The notes below the pieces were generated by a model. The model had not been told where the DNA came from. It saw only the letters and a program-made list of their open reading frames with translations, and searched no databases. Of a DNA stretch of 64,000 bases, positions 36,576 to 45,045 are shown piece by piece. This DNA comes from Luteimonas wenzhouensis (lineage in GTDB: Bacteria; Pseudomonadota; Gammaproteobacteria; Xanthomonadales; Xanthomonadaceae). Position 1 is the first letter of the stretch, and the number at the start of each line of letters is the position of its first letter. The stretch covers positions 434,001 to 498,000 of the forward strand of contig NZ_VOHE01000001.1 of the NCBI RefSeq assembly GCF_007859305.1, in the 5' to 3' direction. The position numbers and the translations under genes are program-made.

Positions 36576-37357
36576 CCACGACACCGCACGCGCCCCTGCT
36601 CTCGCCGGGCGACCCCGCGCCGGTGACCGTGCTGCGCGGTGACGGCGCCTCGCCGTTCCTGCTGATCGCCGACCACGCCGGCAACGCGGTGCCGGCCGCG
36701 CTCGGCCGGCTGGGCCTGCCGCAATCCGAATTAGAGCGCCACATCGGCTGGGACATCGGCATCGCCGGCACCACCGCACGGCTCTCGGAAAGGCTCGATG
36801 CCTGCGCCATCATGCAGGCGTATTCGCGGCTGGTGATCGACTGCAACCGGCCGCTCGCATCGCCGGGCTCGATCGCCGAGCGCAGCGACGGCACCGAAGT
36901 GCCGGGCAATCTCGGGCTCGATGCGCGACAGCGGCGGCAGCGTGTCGACGAAATCTTCTCGCCCTACCACGCGCGCATCGCGGCCGAGCTCGACCGCCGC
37001 GCCGCCGCCGGCCGCCCCACCATCCTGGTGGCCATGCACAGCTTCACCCCGTCGATGGCCGGGCGCGACCGGCCCTGGCACGCAGGCGTGCTCTACCAGC
37101 GCGACGCGCGCTTCGCCCACGCCCTGCTCGAGGCGCTGCGCGGCGAGGGCGACCTGGTGGTCGGCGACAACGAGCCCTACCGGGTAAGCGACGCGACCGA
37201 CTACGCGATCCCGGTCCACGCCGAGCGCCGCGGCCTGGCGCACGTCGAGCTCGAGATCCGCCAGGACCTGATCGCCGACGCCGCCGGCCAGCAGGCCTGG
37301 GCCGAGCGCCTGGCGCGGCTGTTCACCGCGCTGCAGCCGCGCTTCGCCGGCGCCTGA
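36572..37357 (+). CDS. N-formylglutamate amidohydrolase family protein
   Basis: A 261-residue HutG2/N-formylglutamate deformylase family hydrolase. Signature segments are LLIADHAGNAVPAALG near the start, DCNRPLASPGSIAERSDGT, and MHSFTPSMAGRDRPWHAG, which supply the metal ligands in the family. No hut (histidine degradation) genes are nearby, so the true substrate may differ from N-formylglutamate. It is translationally coupled to the Nudix gene. Confidence 0.88.
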   Translation: MTTTPHAPLLSPGDPAPVTVLRGDGASPFLLIADHAGNAVPAALGRLGLPQSELERHIGWDIGIAGTTARLSERLDACAIMQAYSRLVIDCNRPLASPGSIAERSDGTEVPGNLGLDARQRRQRVDEIFSPYHARIAAELDRRAAAGRPTILVAMHSFTPSMAGRDRPWHAGVLYQRDARFAHALLEALRGEGDLVVGDNEPYRVSDATDYAIPVHAERRGLAHVELEIRQDLIADAAGQQAWAERLARLFTALQPRFAGA

Positions 37358-37380
37358 GGCGCCACGGCCAGGCGCCCGCG

Positions 37381-38322
37381 CTACGCGAACGCGTCGGTCG
37401 CCCGCACCAGCGCGTCGACGTTCTCGGCCTCGAACGCCGAATGGCCGGAGGTCGGCGTGATCACCAGTTCGGCCTTGGGCCAGGCCTGGTGCAGGTCCCA
37501 GGCGTTTTGCACCGGGCAGATCACGTCGTAGCGGCCGTGCACGATCACGCCGGGGATGCCGGCGATCCGGTAGGCGTCGCGCAGCAGTTGGTCGTCGACT
37601 TCGAAGAAGCCCTTGTGGGTGAAGTAGTGGTTCTCGATCCGGGCGAAGGCCAGGGCGAAACGCGGGTCCTCGTGGCTGTCCACGAAGTCCGGGTCGATGT
37701 GCAGGAACGAGGTCGCGGCCTCCCACACGCTCCAGGCGCGGGCGGCGGCCAGGCGGGTGGCCTCGTCGTCGGACGTCAGGCGGTGGTGGTAGGCGGCGAC
37801 CAGGTCGTGGCGCTCGTCCTCGGGGATCGCCGCGAGGTACTGCTGCCAGGCCTCCGGGAACAGGCGCGAGGCGCCTTCCTGGTAGAACCACTGCAGCTCC
37901 CAGTGACGCAGCATGAAGATGCCGCGCAGCACCAGTTCGGTCACGCGCAGCGGGTGCGACTGGGCATAGGCCAGGGCCAGGGTCGAGCCCCAGGAGCCGC
38001 CGAACACCTGCCAGCGCTCAATGCCCAAGTGTTCGCGCAGCGCCTCGATGTCGGCGACCAGGTGCCAAGTGGTGTTGTCGACGAGGTCGGCGTGCGGGGT
38101 CGAGCGCCCGGCGCCACGCTGGTCGAACAGCACGATGCGGTACTTCGACGGGTCGTGGAAGCGGCGCATCTTCGCGTTGCAGCCGCCGCCGGGGCCGCCA
38201 TGCAGCAGCACCACCGGCTTGCCCTTCGGGTTGCCGCACTGCTCGTAATACAGCGCGTGGCGTGCGTCGACCGGCAGCATGCCGCTGTCGAAGGGCTCGA
38301 TCTCTGGATACAGCGTGCGCAT
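37381..38322 (-). CDS. pip: prolyl aminopeptidase (proline iminopeptidase)
   Basis: An alpha/beta hydrolase of peptidase family S33, 313 residues, removing N-terminal proline. The oxyanion loop LLHGGPGGGCN, nucleophile elbow VFGGSWGSTLALAYA, catalytic Asp in VHGRYDVICP and His in TSGHSAFE are all visible. The protein begins MRTLYPEIEPFDSGML, matching the family. It is convergent with the upstream formylglutamate hydrolase gene and follows prmC by 51 bp. Confidence 0.95.
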   Translation of the reverse strand: MRTLYPEIEPFDSGMLPVDARHALYYEQCGNPKGKPVVLLHGGPGGGCNAKMRRFHDPSKYRIVLFDQRGAGRSTPHADLVDNTTWHLVADIEALREHLGIERWQVFGGSWGSTLALAYAQSHPLRVTELVLRGIFMLRHWELQWFYQEGASRLFPEAWQQYLAAIPEDERHDLVAAYHHRLTSDDEATRLAAARAWSVWEAATSFLHIDPDFVDSHEDPRFALAFARIENHYFTHKGFFEVDDQLLRDAYRIAGIPGVIVHGRYDVICPVQNAWDLHQAWPKAELVITPTSGHSAFEAENVDALVRATDAFA

Positions 38323-38373
38323 GGGCCCGCCCCTGGCTGGAGTTGCGCACAGTCTAGCGAGTGCGCGGGGGCC

Positions 38374-39216
38374 TCAGCCGGGCAAGTGGCCCATGCCGAC
38401 CCGGTCGCGGCCCTCCAGGTCGCGCGCGGTCGCCACCGCGTCGAACCCCGCATCGCGCAGCAGCGCGCGCACCGCCGGGCCCTGGTCGTGGCCGTGCTCG
38501 AGCAGCAGCCAGCCGCCCGGATGCAGGTGTGCCGGGGCCGCCCGGACGATGCTGCGGATCGCATCGAGCCCGTCCGGCCCGGACGCGAGCGCGATCGGGG
38601 GTTCGTGGCGCAGGTCGCCCTGGCCCAGGTGCGGGTCGCCCTCGGCGACGTAGGGCGGGTTGCTGGCGACCAGGTGATAGCGCCGCCTCGCCAGCGGCTC
38701 GAACCAGTGGCCGTGGTGGAAGGCGACGTTGGCCAGGCCCGCGGCGGCCGCGTTGGCGCGGGCCACGGCCAGCGCGGCGTCGCTGGCGTCGACCGCGTCC
38801 ACCCGCGCCCGGGGCCGCTCGATTGCCAGCGCCAAGGCAATCGCGCCGCTGCCGGTGCCCAGGTCGGCCAGCGCCAGCGGCGCGTCGCAAGGCAGGCGGT
38901 CGAGCGCCAGTTCCACCAGCCGCTCGGTCTCGGGCCGCGGGATCAGGGTGGCGGGGCCAACCGCCAGGTCCAGGCTCCAGAAACCCTGGCGGCCGCGCAG
39001 GTAGGCCACCGGCTCCCCCGCCCGCCTGCGCGCGACCAGGTCAGCGAAGCGCCGCCGGGCGGCCGGGTCGACCGGATCCCGGTCGTGCGCGTACAGCCAG
39101 GCGCGGTCGCGGCCCAGCGCATGGGCGAGCAACAGTTGCGCGTCGGCGGGGTCGAGCTGCGCCGATGCCTGGTCGAGCAGCGCGCGTACGGTGGGAATCG
39201 GGTCGCTTCGCGTCAT
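38374..39216 (-). CDS. prmC: release factor glutamine methyltransferase PrmC
   Basis: N5-methylates the glutamine of the GGQ motif in release factors 1 and 2. It has 280 residues from the ATG at 39214-39216. An N-terminal helical domain precedes the SAM-binding motif [16 protein letters not shown] and the substrate-binding NPPY in [16 protein letters not shown]. It is not next to prfA here, unlike in E. coli, where hemA-prfA-prmC are contiguous; hemA-prfA lie at 18646-20983. Confidence 0.96.
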   Translation of the reverse strand: MTRSDPIPTVRALLDQASAQLDPADAQLLLAHALGRDRAWLYAHDRDPVDPAARRRFADLVARRRAGEPVAYLRGRQGFWSLDLAVGPATLIPRPETERLVELALDRLPCDAPLALADLGTGSGAIALALAIERPRARVDAVDASDAALAVARANAAAAGLANVAFHHGHWFEPLARRRYHLVASNPPYVAEGDPHLGQGDLRHEPPIALASGPDGLDAIRSIVRAAPAHLHPGGWLLLEHGHDQGPAVRALLRDAGFDAVATARDLEGRDRVGMGHLPG

Positions 39217-39306
39217 CGCGACATGGTAGGCGGGCGCCGCTGTCCGTGGATGGAGCCGGCCGCGTCCACGGTCCGCCATCCGCCGCATCCGGACGGCACC
39301 GGCGGG

Positions 39307-39334
39307 AAAAAACGAGGCGGCCACGGGGCCGCCT
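39307..39334 (-). terminator. intrinsic terminator on the minus strand, no upstream gene
   Basis: The stem AGGCGGCC/GGCCGCCT (39315-39322 with 39327-39334) with a 4-nt loop is followed on the minus strand by CG and six T's (A-run 39307-39312). It is among the cleanest Rho-independent terminators in the window. No protein gene lies upstream of it on that strand, so it should end an untranslated RNA. Confidence 0.75.
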
Positions 39335-39472
39335 TGAAGATTCCGTACCGCGTGTGGGAGGGAGGAACCGGATACGGAACTCGGCCACGGGCGCCACGCG
39401 CCGCTGCGGCCCTGCACTGCCCCGGGGGTCGGGCCCCCTTGCGGAACCCTCTCGCCCCGGACAACGGTGCAT
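39307..39472 (-). ncRNA. candidate small RNA divergent from ahpC
   Basis: A roughly 165-nt transcript is predicted between a possible promoter (39479-39507) and the terminator at 39307-39334. Just before the terminator, 39341-39350 pairs with 39369-39379 to give a 10-bp stem with one bulge, displaying an 18-nt C-rich loop (RNA 5'-GUUCCUCCCUCCCACACG). A second GC hairpin lies near 39385-39412, and CCGGGG/CCCCGG (39422-39427 with 39455-39460) closes a third. C-rich loops that pair with Shine-Dalgarno sequences are known from Xanthomonas sX13. I cannot say whether this is a homologue of a named sRNA. Confidence 0.5.
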
Positions 39473-39478
39473 GGACTG

Positions 39479-39507
39479 AATATGCTGCAGCGCAAAAACG
39501 ATTGCAA
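39479..39507 (-). promoter_or_regulatory. possible promoter of the candidate small RNA
   Basis: On the minus strand TTGCAA (39502-39507, 4/6 to TTGACA) and CATATT (39479-39484, 4/6 to TATAAT) are separated by 17 bp. An alternative divergent promoter is TTGTTG-N16-TACAAT inside the AT-rich block further right, which would give a longer RNA and place it under the same OxyR-like sites as ahpC. Confidence 0.35.
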
Positions 39508-39546
39508 GCGTTCCGGGCGACGGAATCATGCGGTTCTGGCGCCGAA

Positions 39547-39576
39547 TTGATCGATTTTGTCTATTGATTGTATAAT
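39547..39576 (+). promoter_or_regulatory. likely ahpC promoter
   Basis: TTGATC (39547-39552) and a perfect TATAAT (39571-39576) stand 18 bp apart, predicting a start near 39583 and a leader of about 97 nt before ahpC. Confidence 0.55.
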
Positions 39577-39586
39577 TTTATTCGAT
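39550..39586. promoter_or_regulatory. candidate OxyR-binding site
   Basis: The sequence reads ATCG-N7-CTAT-N7-ATAA-N7-CGAT, matching 13 of 16 contact positions of the 37-bp OxyR consensus (ATAG and CTAT boxes spaced by 7). It overlaps the predicted ahpC -35 and -10 boxes, so unoxidised OxyR could repress. A separate ATAG-N7-CTAT (39598-39612) lies just downstream, and a perfect 11-bp inverted repeat (CTATTGATTGT, 39561-39571, with ACAATCAATAG, 39591-39601) spans the area. Confidence 0.5.
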
Positions 39587-39679
39587 TTCAACAATCAATA
39601 GGTCTTCCCTATCATTTCCCTGTCGATCCGCCGCGCTGTGGATCGAGACCGTCCCCCCAACCCTAACTAGAGGTACTGC

Positions 39680-40243
39680 ATGTCCCTGATCAACACCCAG
39701 GTCCAGCCGTTCAAGGCCACCGCGTTCCACAACGGCGAGTTCGTCGAAGTCACCGACGCCAGCCTCAAGGGCAAGTGGTCGGTCCTGATCTTCATGCCCG
39801 CCGCCTTCACCTTCAACTGCCCGACCGAGGTCGAGGACGCCGCCGAGCATTACGCCGAGTTCCAGAAGCTGGGCGCCGAGGTGTACATCGTCACCACCGA
39901 CACCCACTTCTCGCACAAGGTCTGGCACGAGACCTCGGCGGCGGTGGGTAAGGCCCAGTTCCCGCTGGTCGGCGACCCGACCCACCAGCTGACCCGCGCC
40001 TTCGGCGTGCACATCGAGGAAGAAGGCCTGGCCCTGCGCGGCACCTTCATCATCAACCCCGAGGGCGTGATCAAGACCGTCGAGATCCACGACAACGCGA
40101 TCGCCCGCGACGTCAGCGAGACCCTGCGCAAGCTCAAGGCCGCCCAGTACGTCGCCGCCAACCCGAACGAGGTCTGCCCGGCCAAGTGGAAGGAAGGCGA
40201 GAAGACCCTGAAGCCGTCGCTGGACCTGGTCGGCAAGATCTGA
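39680..40243 (+). CDS. ahpC: alkyl hydroperoxide reductase subunit C
   Basis: The AhpC-type 2-Cys peroxiredoxin that destroys H2O2, organic peroxides and peroxynitrite, 187 residues. The peroxidatic cysteine is C47 in AAFTFNCPTEVEDA and the resolving cysteine is C166 in NEVCPAKWKEG, both at the E. coli numbers. It is followed by ahpF and oxyR, the arrangement known from Xanthomonas. Control by OxyR is likely given the upstream sites. Confidence 0.98.
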   Translation: MSLINTQVQPFKATAFHNGEFVEVTDASLKGKWSVLIFMPAAFTFNCPTEVEDAAEHYAEFQKLGAEVYIVTTDTHFSHKVWHETSAAVGKAQFPLVGDPTHQLTRAFGVHIEEEGLALRGTFIINPEGVIKTVEIHDNAIARDVSETLRKLKAAQYVAANPNEVCPAKWKEGEKTLKPSLDLVGKI

Positions 40244-40305
40244 CCGCATCCGGGTTCCGCGCCCGGACCTTGATGCACCCCGCCCCGTGCCGTCCCCGCG
40301 ACGGC

Positions 40306-40408
40306 GCGGGAGCGGATCGGAGCCGATGCCGGCCCAGCCAGCGGCCGGGCCCCCTCCCCCTCCCACCCGGCCACCCGCCAGCCGGCGTCGGTTCCGATCC
40401 GCTCCCGC
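40306..40408 (+). repeat. 28-bp inverted repeat between ahpC and ahpF
   Basis: Arms 40306-40333 and 40381-40408 are complementary at 26 of 28 positions, and both exceptions are G-U pairs in the transcript, so the RNA can form an unbroken 28-bp stem. The 47-nt loop contains its own GGCCGGG/CCCGGCC pairing. The arm GCGGGAGCGGATCGGAGCCG resembles REP-type units of gammaproteobacteria. It lies 63 bp after ahpC and 24 bp before the ahpF start. It could stabilise the ahpC message or reduce read-through. Confidence 0.75.
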
Positions 40409-40432
40409 AATCCTCTCCCCCAAGGAGTTGAC

Positions 40433-42022
40433 GTGCTCGACAACGATCTCAAGGCCCAGCTCAAGGGCTATCTCGAACGCCTGCGCCGCCCGGTCGTGAT
40501 CACCGCCTCGGTGGACGACGGCGACAAGTCGCGCGAGATGCTCGAGCTGCTCGAGGACATCCGCAGCCAGTCCGACCTGGTCACCGTCGAGGTACGCCCG
40601 GACGACGACGAGCGCAAGCCGTCCTTCGCCCTGTCCTCGCCCGGCCACGACATTTCCCTGCGCTTCGCCGGCCTGCCGATGGGCCATGAGTTCACTTCGC
40701 TGGTCCTGGCCCTGCTGCAGGTCGGCGGGCACCCGCCCAAGGCCACTCCCGAGGTGCTGGAGCAGGCGCGCGCGCTGCCCGGGCGCTACCACTTCGAAAC
40801 CTATTACTCGCTCAGCTGCCAGAACTGCCCGGACGTGGTCCAGGCGTTGAACCTGCTGGCGGTGCTCAACCCCAACGTCTCGCACGTGGCGATCGACGGC
40901 GCCCTGTTCCAGGACGAGGTCGAGGCCCGCCAGGTGATGTCGGTGCCGTCGGTCTTCCTCAACGGCGAACCCTTCGACCAGGGCCGCATGGGCCTGGAGC
41001 AGATCCTGGCCAGGCTCGACACCGGCGCCGCGCAGCGCGAGGCCGAGAAGATCGCGGCCAAGGATCCGTTCGACGTGCTGGTGGTCGGCGGCGGCCCTGC
41101 CGGCGCGGCCGCCGCGGTGTACGCCGCGCGCAAGGGCATCCGCACCGGCGTGGCGGCCGAGCGCTTCGGCGGCCAGGTGCTCGACACCATGTCGATCGAG
41201 AATTTCATCTCGGTGCCGCATACCGAAGGCCCCAGGCTGGCCGCCCAGCTCGAGCAGCACGTGCGCGAGTACGACGTGGACGTGATGAACCTGCAGCGCG
41301 CCACCCGGCTGGTGCCGGCCGGCGACGACGGCCTGCTGACCGTGGAACTGGAGAACGGCGCCGCGCTGCGCGCGAAGACGGTCGTGCTGTCCACCGGCGC
41401 GCGCTGGCGGCAGATGGGCGTGCCCGGCGAGGACCAGTACCGCAACAAGGGCGTGGCCTACTGCCCGCACTGCGACGGCCCACTGTTCAAGGGCAAGCGG
41501 GTGGCGGTGATCGGCGGCGGCAACTCCGGCGTGGAGGCCGCGATCGACCTGGCCGGCATCGTCGGGCACGTGACCCTGCTCGAGTTCGACGACCGGCTGC
41601 GCGCCGACGAAGTGCTGCAGCGCAAGCTGCGCAGCCTGCCGAACGTGGCCATCATCACCAGCGCCCAGACCACCGAGGTGCTCGGGGACGGGCAGAAGGT
41701 GACCGGGCTGGTCTACAAGGACCGGGTCGGCGGCGACAGCCATCGCGTGGAACTGGAGGGCGTGTTCGTGCAGATCGGCCTGCTGCCCAACACCGAATGG
41801 CTCAAGGGCACGGTCGAGCTGAGCCCGCGCGGCGAGATCGTGGTCGACGAGCGCGGCCAGACCAGCGTGCCGGGCGTGTTCGCCGCCGGCGACTGCACCA
41901 CGGTGCCGTACAAGCAGATCGTGATCGCCATGGGCGAGGGCTCGAAGGCCGCGCTGGCCGCGTTCGACCATCTCGTCCGGACCTCGGCGCCCGCGCCGCA
42001 GGTCGAGGCACACGTGGCCTGA
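40433..42022 (+). CDS. ahpF: alkyl hydroperoxide reductase subunit F
   Basis: The flavoprotein NADH:peroxiredoxin reductase that recycles AhpC, 529 residues. The N-terminal double-thioredoxin domain carries C129-QN-C132, as in E. coli; the FAD loop is [21 protein letters not shown]; the thioredoxin-reductase-like dithiol CPHC is near residue 345; [17 protein letters not shown] binds NADH. The start is GTG at 40433 with AAGGAG 5 bp upstream. It overlaps no neighbour and precedes oxyR by 4 bp. Confidence 0.97.
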   Translation: MLDNDLKAQLKGYLERLRRPVVITASVDDGDKSREMLELLEDIRSQSDLVTVEVRPDDDERKPSFALSSPGHDISLRFAGLPMGHEFTSLVLALLQVGGHPPKATPEVLEQARALPGRYHFETYYSLSCQNCPDVVQALNLLAVLNPNVSHVAIDGALFQDEVEARQVMSVPSVFLNGEPFDQGRMGLEQILARLDTGAAQREAEKIAAKDPFDVLVVGGGPAGAAAAVYAARKGIRTGVAAERFGGQVLDTMSIENFISVPHTEGPRLAAQLEQHVREYDVDVMNLQRATRLVPAGDDGLLTVELENGAALRAKTVVLSTGARWRQMGVPGEDQYRNKGVAYCPHCDGPLFKGKRVAVIGGGNSGVEAAIDLAGIVGHVTLLEFDDRLRADEVLQRKLRSLPNVAIITSAQTTEVLGDGQKVTGLVYKDRVGGDSHRVELEGVFVQIGLLPNTEWLKGTVELSPRGEIVVDERGQTSVPGVFAAGDCTTVPYKQIVIAMGEGSKAALAAFDHLVRTSAPAPQVEAHVA

Positions 42023-42026
42023 TCCG

Positions 42027-42980
42027 ATGAACCTGCGCGACCTGCGCTACCTGATCGCGGTTGCCGAGCACCGGCATTTCGGGCGCGCGGCGGCCGCGAG
42101 CTTCGTCAGCCAGCCAACCCTGTCCACCCAGCTGCGCAAACTGGAGGACGAGCTCGGCGTGTCGCTGATCGAGCGCGCGCCGCGCAAGGTGATGCTGACC
42201 CCGATCGGCGCGGAGATGGTCGAGCGCGCCCGGCGCGTGGTGGCGGAGGTCGAGCAGATGAAGGAGGCCGCGCGCCGCAGCCAGCGGCCCGAGGCCGGGA
42301 CCGTGCGCCTGGGCATCTTCCCCACCCTGGGGCCGTACCTGCTGCCGCACGTCGTGCCCGGCATCCGCGCCCGTTTCCCCGACCTGCAGCTGCTACTGGT
42401 CGAGGAGAAGAGCGACGAATTGCTGGCGCGGCTGCGCGACGGCCGCCTGGACGCGGCGATCCTTGCCCTGCCCGTGCACGACGAGCAGCTCGAGCACGCG
42501 TTCCTGTTCGAGGAGCCGTTCGTGCTGGCGGTGCCCGAGCACCATCCACTCGCCGCCCGCCCGGCGCTGGCGGTCGACGACCTGGCCAACGAGGACCTGC
42601 TGCTGCTCGAGGACGGCCACTGCCTGCGCCAGCAGACCCTGGACGTGTGCCAGCTCGCCGGCGCGCACGAGCGCGGCGAGTTCCGGGCCACCAGCCTGGA
42701 AACGCTGCGCCAGATGGTGGCCGCCAACGTCGGCATCACCCTGCTGCCGGCGCTGGCGGTCCAGCCGCCGGTCGCGCACCCGCCGGGCATCCGCCTGCTG
42801 CCCTTCGACCAGTCCCGGCCCAGCCGCCGGATCGCGCTGTTCTGGCGCCGCAGTTCGGCCATGTCCGGTTTCCTGGCCCGGCTGGCGGACGCCTTCCGGG
42901 CGTTGCCGCCGGAACTGCTCGCCGCGCCGGGCGGGGCGGCGGACCGGCCTCGTCCCGCCGCCCCGCCCGACATGCTCTGA
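42027..42980 (+). CDS. oxyR: hydrogen peroxide-sensing regulator OxyR
   Basis: LysR-family regulator of 317 residues. The N-terminal winged helix-turn-helix is LRYLIAVAEHRHFGRAAAA and SQPTLSTQLRKLEDELGVSL. The redox cysteines are C199 and C208 in EDGHCLRQQTLDVCQLAG, exactly the E. coli positions, so it should sense peroxide through the same disulfide. It lies 4 bp after ahpF, so OxyR is likely made from the ahpF transcript and acts on the sites upstream of ahpC. Confidence 0.96.
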   Translation: MNLRDLRYLIAVAEHRHFGRAAAASFVSQPTLSTQLRKLEDELGVSLIERAPRKVMLTPIGAEMVERARRVVAEVEQMKEAARRSQRPEAGTVRLGIFPTLGPYLLPHVVPGIRARFPDLQLLLVEEKSDELLARLRDGRLDAAILALPVHDEQLEHAFLFEEPFVLAVPEHHPLAARPALAVDDLANEDLLLLEDGHCLRQQTLDVCQLAGAHERGEFRATSLETLRQMVAANVGITLLPALAVQPPVAHPPGIRLLPFDQSRPSRRIALFWRRSSAMSGFLARLADAFRALPPELLAAPGGAADRPRPAAPPDML

Positions 42981-43042
42981 ACCAGGGCCGGGGCCCCTCT
43001 TGAAGGCCGGCCCGCGTAGCGCTACGGTAATCCCACCAGAGC

Positions 43043-43078
43043 GGGCGACGCGCGGGACGCGCCGTCCGTTTTTCTTTT
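43043..43078 (+). terminator. intrinsic terminator after oxyR
   Basis: A GC stem with a 2-nt bulge (43043-43067) is followed by GTTTTTCTTTT (43068-43078). It lies 63 bp after oxyR and 47 bp before the rnk-like gene, so read-through or a separate promoter would be needed to express the latter. Confidence 0.6.
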
Positions 43079-43124
43079 GGGCGCCGCCGGCATGCCGGTC
43101 GCCCGCGTATGGAGCACACACGCC

Positions 43125-43538
43125 ATGACTGCACCGTCCACCGGAGGCCTGCCGCCGCCGATCGTCGTCTCCCGCCGCGACGCCGCGCGCCTGGAGGCGC
43201 TGATCGACTCCCCGCGCTGGCAGAACGACGCGACCGCCGAGGCCCTGCTCGGTGAGCTCACGCGTGCGGAAATCGTCGACGAGGCCGACATGCCCTCGGA
43301 CGTGGTGGGCATGAACACGCGCGTGGAGTGCATCGACGAGAACACCGGCGAGCGGCACGAACTCACCCTGGTGTTCCCGAACGAGGCCGACGCCGGGGCC
43401 GCGAAGGTCTCGGTGTTCGCGCCCGTGGGCAGTGCGCTGCTCGGGCTGTCGGTGGGCCAGTCGATCGACTGGCCCACGCCCCAGGGCCGAGTGCTGCGCC
43501 TGCGCGTCACCGGGGTCACCCGGGCCGACGCGGACTGA
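43125..43538 (+). CDS. rnk: nucleoside diphosphate kinase regulator (Rnk/GreA C-terminal domain)
   Basis: A 137-residue Rnk-like protein. It has a short N-terminal coiled helix and a GreA/GreB C-terminal (FKBP-like) domain, seen in DMPSDVVGMNTRVECIDENT and GSALLGLSVGQSIDWPTPQG. Rnk-type proteins interact with RNA polymerase. In Xanthomonas a gene called orfX occupies this place downstream of oxyR; I infer this is its counterpart. GGAG lies 10 bp upstream of the ATG. Confidence 0.85.
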   Translation: MTAPSTGGLPPPIVVSRRDAARLEALIDSPRWQNDATAEALLGELTRAEIVDEADMPSDVVGMNTRVECIDENTGERHELTLVFPNEADAGAAKVSVFAPVGSALLGLSVGQSIDWPTPQGRVLRLRVTGVTRADAD

Positions 43539-43544
43539 GGAAGC

Positions 43545-44195
43545 ATGGGGCGCAAGCTGGCGCTGGCCCTGCTCCTGGCCGGCGCGATCGGCTGGTGGTT
43601 CTCGCCCCTGTCGCCCCGCACTCCCGATCCTCCGGCCCCCGCCTCCGGCGCACCCGCCTCCTGTCCAATGCCTCCCGGCACCGATCCGGCCGACGGGCCG
43701 CTGCAGACCGCCGCGCCCGCCCAGCTGGCGCCGTTCCGGCTCGAACCGGGCACCCTGGTGCCGCTGGCGGGGGTCCGTCTCAGCGCGCGGGTGCTCTCGC
43801 GCGAGGACTACTCGACCGGGCGCGAGGCCCGCTTCTCGCCCACCGACCTGGCCCTGGGCTGGGGACCGATGGGCGAGGACGCGGTGCTGTCGCGGCTGCG
43901 CATCCGCCAGTCGGCACGCTGGTACCACTACCGCTGGTCCGGCGATCCGCCGATCCCGCGTCGGGAGATCGCGCGCAACAGCGCCAACATGCACATGATC
44001 CCGGCCGATGCCGCGGTCGCGCGCACGTTGCGCCGCGTGCGCGCCGATGACCGGGTCCGGATCCGCGGCTGGCTGGTCCAGGCCGAGGCGGCGGACGGCT
44101 GGCGCTGGCGCAGCTCGCTCAGCCGCGAGGACACCGGGAACGGCGCCTGCGAGCTGGTCTACGTGTGCGCGATCGAGATCGTGGCCGCGCAATAG
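43545..44195 (+). CDS. hypothetical membrane-anchored protein
   Basis: A 216-residue protein with an N-terminal signal anchor (LALALLLAGAIGWWFSPL), a Pro-rich linker, and a soluble domain beginning near LAPFRLEPGTLVPLAGVRLS. Distinctive conserved-looking segments are SPTDLALGWGPMGEDAVLSR, RQSARWYHYRWSGDPP and NSANMHMIPADAAVARTLRR. I believe this is a conserved proteobacterial family of unknown function. It follows the rnk-like gene by 6 bp and may share its transcript. Confidence 0.65.
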   Translation: MGRKLALALLLAGAIGWWFSPLSPRTPDPPAPASGAPASCPMPPGTDPADGPLQTAAPAQLAPFRLEPGTLVPLAGVRLSARVLSREDYSTGREARFSPTDLALGWGPMGEDAVLSRLRIRQSARWYHYRWSGDPPIPRREIARNSANMHMIPADAAVARTLRRVRADDRVRIRGWLVQAEAADGWRWRSSLSREDTGNGACELVYVCAIEIVAAQ

Positions 44196-44321
44196 GGCCT
44201 GCGGCGCGGAACGGCGGCCGCGTCGCGCGAACGCGGTTCCCGCGCGCGCCGGGCGGCGCAGCCCGCGCGGCGCACCCGCGCGCCGGCAGGCCCGCCCGCG
44301 ACGGCCGTGCTCGAGGCGCCG

Positions 44322-44972
44322 CTACGCGCCCAGGCCGATCGGGCAGGACACCCCGGTGCCGCCCAGCCCGCAGTAACCGTCGGGGTTCTTGGCCAGGTAC
44401 TGCTGGTGCTCGTCCTCGGCGTAATAGAACGGCGGCGCGGACGCCCGGATCTCGGTGGTGATGGCCCCGTAGCCGGCCGCGTCCAGCCTCGCCTGGTAGG
44501 CATCGCGGCTGGCCAGCGCGAGCGCGTGCTGCTCGTCGTCGTAGCAGAAGATCGCCGAGCGGTACTGGGTGCCGATGTCGTTGCCCTGGCGCATGCCCTG
44601 GGTTGGATCGTGGTTCTCCCAGAACGTCGCCAGCAGGGTCTCGAACGACACCCGCGCCGGGTCGTACACGACCAGCACCACCTCGGCGTGCCCGGTCTGG
44701 CCGCTGCACACTTCGCGGTAGGTCGGGTTGGGCGTGTGGCCGCCCGCGTAACCGGCGGCGGTGGTCACCACCCCGGGCATGGTCCAGAACCTGCGCTCCA
44801 CGCCCCAGAAGCAGCCCATGCCGAACTGGATCCGCGCCAGCCCCTCGAAGCGGTCGCGCATCGGCGTGCCGAGGACGAAGTGGCGGTTGTGCAGCGGCAT
44901 CTCCTCCGCACGGCCGGGCAGGGCCTCGCCCGGCCGTGGCAGCCGCTGCTTCCAGGCACCGATTCCGATCAT
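44322..44972 (-). CDS. msrA: peptide methionine sulfoxide reductase MsrA
   Basis: Reduces methionine-S-sulfoxide in damaged proteins, 216 residues. The catalytic cysteine is C54 in [35 protein letters not shown] is the substrate-pocket motif, and the recycling cysteines sit in the tail [17 protein letters not shown]. The N-terminal 45 residues are an extension typical of long MsrA forms without a signal peptide. Its placement beside the peroxide locus fits oxidative-stress repair. Confidence 0.96.
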   Translation of the reverse strand: MIGIGAWKQRLPRPGEALPGRAEEMPLHNRHFVLGTPMRDRFEGLARIQFGMGCFWGVERRFWTMPGVVTTAAGYAGGHTPNPTYREVCSGQTGHAEVVLVVYDPARVSFETLLATFWENHDPTQGMRQGNDIGTQYRSAIFCYDDEQHALALASRDAYQARLDAAGYGAITTEIRASAPPFYYAEDEHQQYLAKNPDGYCGLGGTGVSCPIGLGA

Positions 44973-45045
44973 GGCCTTGCTCCGCGTGGACCCGGGTCCA
45001 TTCTGGGGCCGCGCCGTGCCACTTCAAACACCGCGCGCCGGGCGC

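Larger units (their letters stand above)
39217..39679. promoter_or_regulatory. prmC-ahpC intergenic region
   Basis: A 463-bp spacer between divergent prmC and ahpC with no protein gene. From left to right it holds about 90 bp of featureless GC-rich sequence, a minus-strand intrinsic terminator (39307-39334), the candidate small RNA body, its possible promoter (39479-39507), and an AT-rich block (39547-39612) with the likely ahpC promoter and OxyR-like motifs. These parts are listed separately. Confidence 0.7.
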
